This document shows, in pieces, positions 1-5,804 of a stretch of 9,866 nucleotides of DNA. This stretch comes from an uncultured Bacteroidota bacterium. GTDB taxonomy: Bacteria; Bacteroidota; Bacteroidia; Bacteroidales; P3. Every line of letters starts with the position of its first letter. Positions within the stretch are counted from its first letter, which is position 1. The notes beneath the pieces were generated by a model. It searched no databases and was not told where the DNA came from. It was given only the letters and a program-made list of their open reading frames with translations. The translations under genes were made by a program, and so were the position numbers. Where the stretch lies: assembly GCA_902766265.1 (NCBI GenBank), contig CACXCY010000062.1, forward strand, positions 1-9,866, given 5' to 3'.

Positions 1-128
1 GGTATACTATGGGCGAAAACGTGGCGTTGTTAGGGTGTGTTTCGAGGGCTTTTGCCAAATGTTGCAAGATGAGGCGTCCGCGTGTGGCTGCGCCGATGTT
101 TCGGCAAATCTCTACTCTTGATAGGACT
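1..128. other. Left-edge segment with unresolved short reading frames
   Basis: No gene can be assigned with confidence. Three frames are open across this edge. One plus frame is open from the edge to a TGA at 119-121 (39 codons). A second plus frame has an ATG at 9 and a TAA at 177-179 (56 codons) and runs into the 11-bp repeats. A minus frame is open from about 182 to the edge but has no ATG or GTG in the window. None shows a recognisable domain. The segment could be the end of an upstream gene or simply intergenic; the sequence left of the window would decide. Confidence 0.25.
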
Positions 129-304
129 CTACCAACCCCGTACCAGGTCCGTACCAGGTCCGTACCAACTCCGATATAACTCTAGGGTAATTCTAGGGTA
201 ATTCTAGCCAAACTCTAGGGTAGCTCTAGGGGTACTAGTAGGTGAATAGTATGTTGCCAGAATCTTGCCAGTAGGTTGACAGTATCTTGCTGGTGGGTGG
301 CTAT
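129..304. repeat. Degenerate 11-bp tandem array, 16 units in exact register
   Basis: Sixteen consecutive 11-base units can be laid end to end without an indel. Block 1 (129-172) has four units of type GTACCAGGTCC, two of them identical at 140-150 and 151-161. Block 2 (173-238) has six units of type AGGGTAATTCT, identical at 184-194 and 195-205, placing CTAG once per turn. Block 3 (239-304) has six units of type TATCTTGCCAG, for example at 250-260, 261-271 and 283-293. The consensus drifts between blocks while the spacing is kept. TAG recurs every 11 bases in block 2, so stops fall in all three frames, and because CTAG is palindromic the same holds on the minus strand: that part cannot be coding. 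The role is unknown; a decayed minisatellite or helically phased protein sites are both possible. Confidence 0.75.
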
Positions 305-315
305 TGGGGGACGGA

Positions 316-339
316 TGTGGTTTGCTGTGTGGTTCGCTG
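316..339. repeat. Two-copy 12-bp tandem duplication
   Basis: TGTGGTTTGCTG (316-327) is followed directly by TGTGGTTCGCTG (328-339), differing at one base. It lies just beyond the 11-bp array but has a different period, so it is probably a separate small duplication. No function can be inferred. Confidence 0.55.
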
Positions 340-606
340 ATTTAGGTTGTCACTTTTGTGACTTGTGGATGTTCTAAAGTCTTCAAAACGGTATCTGAAA
401 ATCGCGAGGAGATTTTGTCTTTTTTCGTTTGTCGGGTGAGTCATGTTGGTCATCTAAAAAAAGAGCAAAATAGGGATTTTCGACTCTGAAAATGTGCGGA
501 TGCAGGCCGTAATGGTCGGTTTTTTCATTCTACAATGTGTTATTTTTCAAGTTTATGAAAATATTTTTTTTCGTTTTGCGTTCTATATGACAAAAAAATC
601 GTAATA
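340..606. other. Gene-free leader region upstream of the PorP/SprF gene
   Basis: Apart from the hairpin at 349-362, nothing recognisable as a gene, tRNA or structured RNA is seen here. The segment becomes strongly AT-rich from about 535 (runs of T at 563-571 and of A at 592-598), as expected for an upstream promoter zone. A weak CCG/CGG pairing followed by six T (around 510-526) is too short to be called a terminator. Confidence 0.4.
349..362. other. Short perfect inverted repeat GTCAC-TTTT-GTGAC
   Basis: A five-base-pair perfect stem with a TTTT loop lies about 280 bases upstream of the porP-type gene. It resembles a small operator or hairpin, but it is far from the likely promoter and has no following T tract, so it is not a terminator. 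Five-base arms can occur by chance. Confidence 0.3.
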
Positions 607-639
607 TTGCCTTTCAAAATAAGGCGCATTCTATATTTG
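602..639 (+). promoter_or_regulatory. Candidate Bacteroidetes-type promoter elements for the PorP/SprF gene
   Basis: Two matches to the Bacteroidetes -7 consensus TAnnTTTG are visible: TATATTTG at 632-639 (exact) and TAATATTG at 602-609 (one mismatch). The exact match would start transcription at or beside the ATG at 645, giving an almost leaderless message. The inexact one would leave a leader of about 25-30 bases and has TTTG at 575-578 upstream, though the gap of 23 is longer than usual. Which is used cannot be decided from sequence alone. Confidence 0.4.
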
Positions 640-644
640 AATAT

Positions 645-1646
645 ATGATGAAAACACTAAAGAAAATCCTACTCGTAGCGGCCATTCTGCTTTTCGCAGG
701 ACAGGGTGCAAAGGCACAAGACGTGATCTTCTCCCAGTTTTATGCCAATCCGCTATACCTGAACCCAGCATTCGCCGGTTCCAAGATTTGCCCTCGCGTT
801 TCGTTGAATTTTAGAAACCAGTGGCCTGCACTTGTGAGTGCCTTTACTACCATATCGGCTTCATACGACCAATATGTCGACGGTCTCCACGGCGGCGTGG
901 GTGCCATCTTGATGGCCGACCGCCAAGGTGACCATGGTGCTTTGACCACCGGCATGGCTTCGGTGATGTATGCTTTCCGTTTCCAGGTGGGCAGGGACAT
1001 CTATGTGAATGCGGCTTTGCAAGCGGGTATCACCAATGAGAGTCTTGACTGGGACAACCTCCGTTTCCCTGACCAGATTGACCCCGTGAACGGTTATACG
1101 GACATGACGTCGGCTCAGCGTCCGGAGAGTACCAGCAAGTGGTATATGGATTTCAATGCAGGTGCGTTGATACATGGCCCTGCATGGTATGCCGGTATCT
1201 CGGCTGCCCACCTCACGCAACCCAGCAACGGCTTCTACGGCGTGACGAAACTCCCCATCAAACTGACGGGACATGCCGGTGGATTGATCAACCTCTCGGA
1301 AGAGCGTCGTCGTACCTCGGCTCTGGGTCTGGGTACGCCTGTCATCTCGCCCAACGTTGTATACCAGTATCAGGCAGGATTCCACTATTTCAACTATGGT
1401 ATCTATCTTGACTGGATGCCTTTCTTGGTGGGCTGCTGGTTCCGCAACGGTTTGGAGAATCCCGATGCTTTCATCTTCATGGTCGGCGTGCAGCAGGACT
1501 ACTTCAAGATTGGCTACAGCTATGACGTGACGGTGTCCAAGTTGGCCAACAACACCTCGGGTGCGCATGAAATCAGTCTCGGTATCATGCTGCCTTGTGC
1601 AGAGCCCAAGCATAAAGTCAAAGCTATCCGCTGCCCGTCGTTCTAA
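645..1646 (+). CDS. PorP/SprF family type IX secretion-type outer-membrane protein
   Basis: The protein has 333 residues. Residues 1-24 form a signal peptide (MMKTLKK, hydrophobic core, then GAKA before Gln25). The mature protein opens with the family hallmark DVIFSQFYANPLYLNPAFAGS (residues 26-46) and ends in CPSF, as many PorP/SprF proteins do; alternating polar and aromatic stretches fit an outer-membrane beta-barrel. Family members work with the type IX secretion system: PorP in the core machine, SprF-like paralogues for individual adhesins. An ATG at 648 gives an equally plausible start one residue shorter. The next gene is a SUMF1-fold lipoprotein, recalling the porP-porK order of Porphyromonas, but porL, porM and porN do not follow. 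It could therefore be a paralogue rather than the core PorP. Family call firm, exact role inferred. Confidence 0.9.
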   Translation: MMKTLKKILLVAAILLFAGQGAKAQDVIFSQFYANPLYLNPAFAGSKICPRVSLNFRNQWPALVSAFTTISASYDQYVDGLHGGVGAILMADRQGDHGALTTGMASVMYAFRFQVGRDIYVNAALQAGITNESLDWDNLRFPDQIDPVNGYTDMTSAQRPESTSKWYMDFNAGALIHGPAWYAGISAAHLTQPSNGFYGVTKLPIKLTGHAGGLINLSEERRRTSALGLGTPVISPNVVYQYQAGFHYFNYGIYLDWMPFLVGCWFRNGLENPDAFIFMVGVQQDYFKIGYSYDVTVSKLANNTSGAHEISLGIMLPCAEPKHKVKAIRCPSF

Positions 1647-1659
1647 CGGCGGCAGGGAA

Positions 1660-1704
1660 AAGTCGTCGCAAAGGCAGAAAAATGAAACCTGCGAACGACT
1701 TTTT
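1660..1704 (+). terminator. Intercistronic stem-loop with short T tract (possible attenuator)
   Basis: The arm at 1660-1674 (AAGTCGTCGCAAAGG) pairs with 1688-1701 (CCTGCGAACGACTT) through blocks of seven and four base pairs plus an inner GG/CC pair, with small bulges between. The T run at 1700-1704 closes the stem. It lies between the PorP/SprF stop and the lipoprotein start. The T run is short and the stem bulged, so partial termination, message processing or 3'-end protection are all possible. Confidence 0.45.
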
Positions 1705-1768
1705 GCGTAAGAATACAATAAAGAAAACATTTATCAGTTATTTGAATATAATAATCAAAGATTATACT

Positions 1769-3328
1769 ATGAAAAACCTTAGAATCGCATGCATCATGTT
1801 ATTGTCTGCCGTGGTGATGACCTCGTGCAGCAAACAGCAGTCGTCCACGACAGGGTGGAACCTGAACGATCCTGAATGGGGTGGGTTCGAAGTGCGGGCC
1901 AACAACGAACAGCCCGAGGCACCGGGTCTCGTGTTTGTGGAAGGCGGTTCCTTCACAATGGGCCGCGTGGCTGATGACCCCCGTTTCCAGTGGAACAATA
2001 CTGCCCACACCGTCACCGTGTCGTCTTTCTATATGGATGAGACCGAGGTGACCAACCGCTCCTATCGTGAGTTTGTGTATTGGATGACCCGCGCTTACGG
2101 CGAGGAGTATCCTGAGCGTGTGCGCGATATCTACCCCGATACCAACTGCTGGCGTGACAAGCTGGCTTGGCGCGAGGCATTTGTGGATTACTATTTCCAG
2201 AGCCCCATCTATGACCTCTATCCTGTGGTGGGTGTGAGCTGGGAGCAGGCATCCAAATTCTGCATCTGGCGTACCGACCGCGTCAACGAGAAGATACTTA
2301 TCGATGCCGGCATCATCGTGCTCGACCAAACCGAGCTCCGTGGCGAGACCGCTTTCCAGACCGATGTCTATCTGGCTGGTCAATATCGTGGTGAGACCAA
2401 GACGGAGCTGGAGAACCTCGACCCTGCTGCCGGTGGAGAACCCCGTCAGGTGCGTCGTACCGACGGTATCCTGATTCCGCACTATCGTCTGCCTACAGAG
2501 GCCGAATGGGAGTTCGCCGCTCTCGGTCTGATTGGCAATACCTATGACGAGCGTATCATCGAGCACAAGACCTACCCGTGGGCAGGCCAGAGCGTGCGTA
2601 GCGCTAACAAGAAATACTACGGTCAGTTCCTGGCCAACTTCAAGCGCAGCCGTGGTGACGCTATGGGCGTGGCCGGCAACTTGAACGATGGTTGGGATTA
2701 CACCGCTCCTGTGAAGTGGTACTTCCCCAACGACTACGGTCTCTATAACATGGCCGGTAACGTCAGCGAATGGTGCTTCGACGTCTATCGTAAAGACCCC
2801 AACCCCGTGGGAGGTGAAGACCTGGATCCTTTCCGTGGTAATGTGTACCGCACGGCTACCTATATTGACGAGGAAATCGCCATCAACGATACCACCGGCG
2901 GCATTATCTACAAGAATGTTGACGATGACCTGAACCGTCGCAACTACCGTCAGGCCGACAACATCAACTATCTGGATGGCGACTACGCTTCCAATATCTA
3001 TGACTACGAAAGCAAGCAGGCCATCAGCGAATGGGCTGCTACCTCTTCCGACGACGAGGAGGACAGTGGCGATGCTGAAGAGGCCTCGCTGATGAACAAT
3101 CCCGACAGCGTGACCAACATGATGTACCGTCGTGTGGCCGCCGGTAGCACCGCTGACCCTGTAAGCTCCCTGATGGGCAACAAGGTGCGCGTGGTGAAGG
3201 GTGGCAGCTGGACCGACCGCGCCTACTGGATGCAGGCAGGTACCCGCCGGTTCTACGACCAGGACAAGTCCACCTCGTGGATCGGTTTCCGTTGCGCTAT
3301 GGACTGCCTCGGTCCCCGCACGAAATAA
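1769..3328 (+). CDS. SUMF1/FGE-fold lipoprotein, GldJ/GldK (PorK)-type
   Basis: The protein has 519 residues from the ATG at 1769. An in-frame ATG at 1682 would add 29 residues that bury the signal peptide and overlap a hairpin, so 1769 is preferred. Residues 1-19 are a lipoprotein signal with lipidated Cys20 (VMTSC); the following SKQQSS lacks the acidic surface-export signal, suggesting a periplasm-facing anchor. The SUMF1 fold is seen in FVEGGSFTMG (56-65), MDETEVTNRSYREF (89-102), YPVVGVSWEQA (151-161), HYRLPTEAEWEFAA (238-251), NDYGLYNMAGNVSEW (321-335) and VVKGGSW...GFRCA (475-510). The paired cysteines of active formylglycine-generating enzymes are missing after GGSW, so a structural role is likely. 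MGVAGNLND and DPFRGNVY resemble GldJ more than GldK as I remember them. Residues 425-440 are strongly acidic. Proteins of this kind ring the outer-membrane base of type IX secretion and gliding machinery. GldJ versus PorK is unresolved. Confidence 0.85.
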   Translation: MKNLRIACIMLLSAVVMTSCSKQQSSTTGWNLNDPEWGGFEVRANNEQPEAPGLVFVEGGSFTMGRVADDPRFQWNNTAHTVTVSSFYMDETEVTNRSYREFVYWMTRAYGEEYPERVRDIYPDTNCWRDKLAWREAFVDYYFQSPIYDLYPVVGVSWEQASKFCIWRTDRVNEKILIDAGIIVLDQTELRGETAFQTDVYLAGQYRGETKTELENLDPAAGGEPRQVRRTDGILIPHYRLPTEAEWEFAALGLIGNTYDERIIEHKTYPWAGQSVRSANKKYYGQFLANFKRSRGDAMGVAGNLNDGWDYTAPVKWYFPNDYGLYNMAGNVSEWCFDVYRKDPNPVGGEDLDPFRGNVYRTATYIDEEIAINDTTGGIIYKNVDDDLNRRNYRQADNINYLDGDYASNIYDYESKQAISEWAATSSDDEEDSGDAEEASLMNNPDSVTNMMYRRVAAGSTADPVSSLMGNKVRVVKGGSWTDRAYWMQAGTRRFYDQDKSTSWIGFRCAMDCLGPRTK

Positions 3329-3355
3329 GTTGCCGTAACAGGCAAGATTATAAAG

Positions 3356-3388
3356 CAAGGTCTCCACAGCGGAGGCCTTGTTTTTTTT
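3356..3388 (+). terminator. Strong intrinsic terminator after the lipoprotein gene
   Basis: CAAGGTCTCC (3356-3365) pairs along its full ten bases with GGAGGCCTTG (3371-3380), with one T-G wobble and a five-base ACAGC loop, followed directly by eight T (3381-3388). It starts 27 bases after the TAA and cleanly separates the secretion-type pair from the OstA-like gene. Confidence 0.92.
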
Positions 3389-3435
3389 GTTTATATTTTT
3401 CCCAGAAGGGAAACGGATATTCCAATATTTTCACG

Positions 3436-3443
3436 TAACTTTG
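3436..3443 (+). promoter_or_regulatory. Bacteroidetes -7 promoter element for the OstA-like gene
   Basis: TAACTTTG matches the Bacteroidetes -7 consensus TAnnTTTG exactly and is followed by C and an AT-rich run. It lies between the terminator and the start codon at 3469, which would give a leader of roughly 20 bases. No clear -33 TTTG is seen at the usual distance, which lowers confidence. Confidence 0.55.
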
Positions 3444-3468
3444 CAATAATATATTATATATAGTATCT

Positions 3469-5013
3469 ATGATAAGATATTGTAAGATAATAATATTGTT
3501 CGCATCATTGCTGGCTACCGTGCTACCGACATTCGGGCAGCACCTGATAGAGTACGAGGCGGGTATGGGGTCGCGTGATGCTTCTCTCCCCGATACGTGG
3601 ATTCTATATAAGAAAGTGAAGGCAACGCACGAGGGAATGACGCTATACGCCGACTCCGCCCTGTTGAACACCGTAGAGAACGATTTTACCGCTTTTAAGT
3701 GCATCAAGATAGAGCTTACCGATACCACTACCATTTTCGGAGACCGCTTGTTCTACAACGGCAATACGCGCATTGTGGACATCTGGGGCGATACCGTTGT
3801 TTTTATCGACGGTGCGACTGTGTTGAAGACCGACCGCCTTTCGTATGACCGCAATACCAATACGGGTTATTATAGCCATTGGGGGCATTCGGTGGACCAT
3901 GAGGACACCCTCGACAGTCGTGAAGGACGCTACAACTCTGACCTCAAAGAATTCTACATCTATAACGATGTGGTGTTGCGCGACACCTCATCGCGTCTGG
4001 TCACCGATACATTGCTGTACAATACCACCTCCGGCATTGCCGAGTTTATGAGTCCCACGCATATCTATAGCGATTCCACGACGATTTATAGTGAACGTGG
4101 ATCATACAATACGCATACTCATTACGCACTCTCGTTGAAGGCGTCGCAAGTGACTTCTGGGCATAAACGTCTGACGTGCGACACATTGCATTATTATGAG
4201 GATGTCCAGTATGGCAGGGCTTTTGGCAATGTGGTCATCTTTGATTCCATTAACGATATCACCTGCAAGGGGCGCTACGGTGAGTCGGACCAGACGCGCC
4301 GTTTTTCCTTTGTGACGGACAGCGCTCTCGTCATCTTCGTGGACCAGGGGGATACCTTGTATATGCATGCCGACTCCATTGTGGCCACGCATAATGACAA
4401 ACAGGAATTCGAGACTGTGCGCGCCAATTATGGGGTGCGTATCTTCCGCGTGGATGTGCAAGGGCTCTGCGATTCGGCGTTTTATGCCGTTAATGATTCG
4501 CTGTTGACGCTATACCAAAATCCCATACTTTGGTACGATTCCTTTCAATGTGCGGCTGACACCATCGTGCTCTTCTTGGAAAAAGAGGGCATAAAACTGG
4601 CCAAGCTGCGTTCCAACAGTTTCGCCATTGGGCAGGTGGATCCTGACAAGTTCAACCAGATTAAAGGAAAAAACACAGACATTTATTTTGTAAAAGGCGA
4701 GCCGAATTATGCCGACGTGATAGGAAGTGCGCAGATGGTCTATTATGTGACGGAGGACGATGAACGGGCCACCACTGTGGATAAGGACGGCAACAAACCG
4801 CAGCTGCTGGTGGGTGTCAATGTTGGTGTTGGCGCACGTATGCGCATTTATTTCTCAGGACGCAAACCTCAGCGTGTGGCTACCTATGGCAGTCCCGACA
4901 TGAATACGTATCCCTTGAAGATGCTTCCTGACGAGCTGCGGCAACTCCCCGGATTTCAGTGGCAAAGCGACAAGCGACCTCATAATCGTGACGAAGTGTT
5001 TCTCAAAAAATAA
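3469..5013 (+). CDS. OstA-like (LptA/LptD N-terminal fold) periplasmic protein
   Basis: The protein has 514 residues. Residues 1-23 are a signal peptide (MIRYCK, hydrophobic core, TFG before Gln24), giving a periplasmic protein. The rest is a long series of short strands of the form 'D-x-L-x-Y ... G ... V ... D', for example FGDRLFYNGNTRIVDIWGDTVVF (about 89-111), TDRLSYDRNTNTGYY and TDTLLYNTTSGIAEF, the pattern of the OstA/LptA beta-jellyroll that binds LPS lipid. It is well over twice the usual LptA length and has no obvious LptD barrel; this matches the Bacteroidetes OstA-like family, which ends in a PGFQWQ...RP segment as seen here. A role in carrying lipopolysaccharide or lipid across the periplasm is inferred from the family. 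It sits alone between a terminator and grpE, with 91 bases before grpE. Confidence 0.85.
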   Translation: MIRYCKIIILFASLLATVLPTFGQHLIEYEAGMGSRDASLPDTWILYKKVKATHEGMTLYADSALLNTVENDFTAFKCIKIELTDTTTIFGDRLFYNGNTRIVDIWGDTVVFIDGATVLKTDRLSYDRNTNTGYYSHWGHSVDHEDTLDSREGRYNSDLKEFYIYNDVVLRDTSSRLVTDTLLYNTTSGIAEFMSPTHIYSDSTTIYSERGSYNTHTHYALSLKASQVTSGHKRLTCDTLHYYEDVQYGRAFGNVVIFDSINDITCKGRYGESDQTRRFSFVTDSALVIFVDQGDTLYMHADSIVATHNDKQEFETVRANYGVRIFRVDVQGLCDSAFYAVNDSLLTLYQNPILWYDSFQCAADTIVLFLEKEGIKLAKLRSNSFAIGQVDPDKFNQIKGKNTDIYFVKGEPNYADVIGSAQMVYYVTEDDERATTVDKDGNKPQLLVGVNVGVGARMRIYFSGRKPQRVATYGSPDMNTYPLKMLPDELRQLPGFQWQSDKRPHNRDEVFLKK

Positions 5014-5041
5014 TTGCCGATGGTCGGAAAAAGTGACAAAG

Positions 5042-5087
5042 TGGCATAAAGTGTGCCAATGGCAAGTAATTTGATGTCTATATGGCA
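5042..5087 (+). promoter_or_regulatory. Cluster of TGGCA/TGCCA repeats and a -7-like motif upstream of grpE
   Basis: Four copies of one pentamer lie in 46 bases: TGGCA at 5042-5046, its complement TGCCA at 5054-5058, TGGCA at 5060-5064 and TGGCA at 5083-5087. The first pair forms an inverted repeat with a seven-base gap; the second gives TGCCA-A-TGGCA. TAATTTG at 5067-5073 is one base short of the -7 consensus TAnnTTTG. The arrangement could be an operator over a heat-shock promoter, but no CIRCE-type element is seen and the link is inference. Confidence 0.35.
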
Positions 5088-5104
5088 GAAAAATCATAAT
5101 TGAT

Positions 5105-5719
5105 ATGGAACAGCAAGAAGATAAGATTAAAGAAGAAGCAAAACAAGAAGTGGTGCAGGAAGAACCCACACCACAGACAGAAAACGGTGCCGTGGCCGAT
5201 GATAAAGACAAGAAAGAGGATAAGCAGGAGTCGAAAAAGGACAGGAAGAAGAAGTGCGACAAGCACTCCGAGGCAGAAGAGAAAGTGCAGGAGTTAGGTG
5301 AAAAATTGGCAGAGGTCAATGACAAATACCTGCGTATCTATTCAGAATATGAGAACTACCGCAAACGTACCAACGCGGAAAAGGCAGACTTGATTCTGAA
5401 TGGCGGCAAGGATGTTATCAAAGCCATCCTGCCCGTGCTTGACGATTTGGAACGTGCATTGTCGACAATGGGAGAAGACGACAGCCATCGACAAGGCGTG
5501 CAGTTGATACTGAATAAGCTGCAGCAGATACTGCAGCAGAAAGGTTTGAAGGCCATCGATGCCAAAGGTGCCAAGTTTGATGAGAACCTGCATGAGGCCG
5601 TCACCCAGTTCCCCGCCGCCGAAGAAAGCCAGAAAGGCACCGTTATCGACGTGGTGGAGAAGGGATACTTTCTAAACGACAAGGTGCTGCGCTATGCAAA
5701 AGTAGTTGTAGCCATATAA
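5105..5719 (+). CDS. grpE: GrpE, nucleotide exchange factor of DnaK
   Basis: The protein has 204 residues and is cytoplasmic. GrpE opens the DnaK nucleotide pocket so ADP leaves and substrate is released, completing the DnaK-DnaJ cycle. Residues 1-60 are a very charged, low-complexity Glu/Lys/Asp/Gln tail. Residues 58-90 continue as the dimer-forming coiled coil (EEKVQELGEKLAEVNDKYLRIYSEYENYRKRT), followed by the conserved VIKAILPVLDDLERAL (104-119). The family signature appears as AKFDENLHEAV (156-166), and the beta domain ends in GYFLNDKVLRYAKVVVA (187-203). Length is normal. dnaJ follows 85 bases downstream on the same strand; dnaK is not in the window, which is common in Bacteroidetes. 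No Shine-Dalgarno sequence is seen before the ATG. Confidence 0.97.
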   Translation: MEQQEDKIKEEAKQEVVQEEPTPQTENGAVADDKDKKEDKQESKKDRKKKCDKHSEAEEKVQELGEKLAEVNDKYLRIYSEYENYRKRTNAEKADLILNGGKDVIKAILPVLDDLERALSTMGEDDSHRQGVQLILNKLQQILQQKGLKAIDAKGAKFDENLHEAVTQFPAAEESQKGTVIDVVEKGYFLNDKVLRYAKVVVAI

Positions 5720-5724
5720 TTGTG

Positions 5725-5761
5725 CATGCAATAGCATGTTGGTAACAGACAATAGCTATTG
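5725..5761 (+). promoter_or_regulatory. Hairpin, palindrome and CAATAGC direct repeat between grpE and dnaJ
   Basis: CATGC-AATA-GCATG (5725-5738) is a perfect five-base-pair stem with a four-base loop. CAATAGCTATTG (5750-5761) is a perfect 12-base palindrome. CAATAGC occurs in both (5729-5735 and 5750-5756), exactly 21 bases apart, which is two helical turns. This could be a paired protein-binding site or RNA structure tuning dnaJ against grpE. No T tract follows, so it is not an intrinsic terminator. Confidence 0.35.
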
Positions 5762-5804
5762 GCACTCCAGATAAAAGAACAGATAATTCGCAGTTGGAGA
5801 CATT

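Noticed and set aside
129..304. CRISPR array
   Set aside because: Units are 11 bases, directly adjacent, degenerate and without spacers, and no cas gene is present.
510..526. Possible terminator (CCG...CGG followed by six T)
   Set aside because: Only three strong base pairs form; the outer pairs would be G-T wobbles.
861..1730. 289-codon minus-strand open frame opposite the PorP/SprF gene
   Set aside because: It is the complement of a gene with clear family motifs at both ends; the translation shows no domain or signal peptide.
1682..1768. N-terminal extension of the lipoprotein from ATG 1682
   Set aside because: The added residues hide an otherwise good lipoprotein signal with Cys20, are derived from a stem-loop region, and have unrelated composition.
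1799..3367. 522-codon open frame on the minus strand opposite the lipoprotein gene
   Set aside because: It lies almost wholly within a well-supported gene, is rich in Val, His and Thr as expected from the complement of the plus-strand codon use, has no recognisable motif and would begin at the terminator.
5023..5033. CCGATGGTCGG hairpin after the OstA-like gene as a terminator
   Set aside because: Four base pairs with a three-base loop and no T tract on the plus strand.
5100..5297. 65-codon Lys/Arg-rich plus-strand frame over the start of grpE
   Set aside because: It is the shifted frame of the Glu/Lys-rich GrpE tail and has no independent support.
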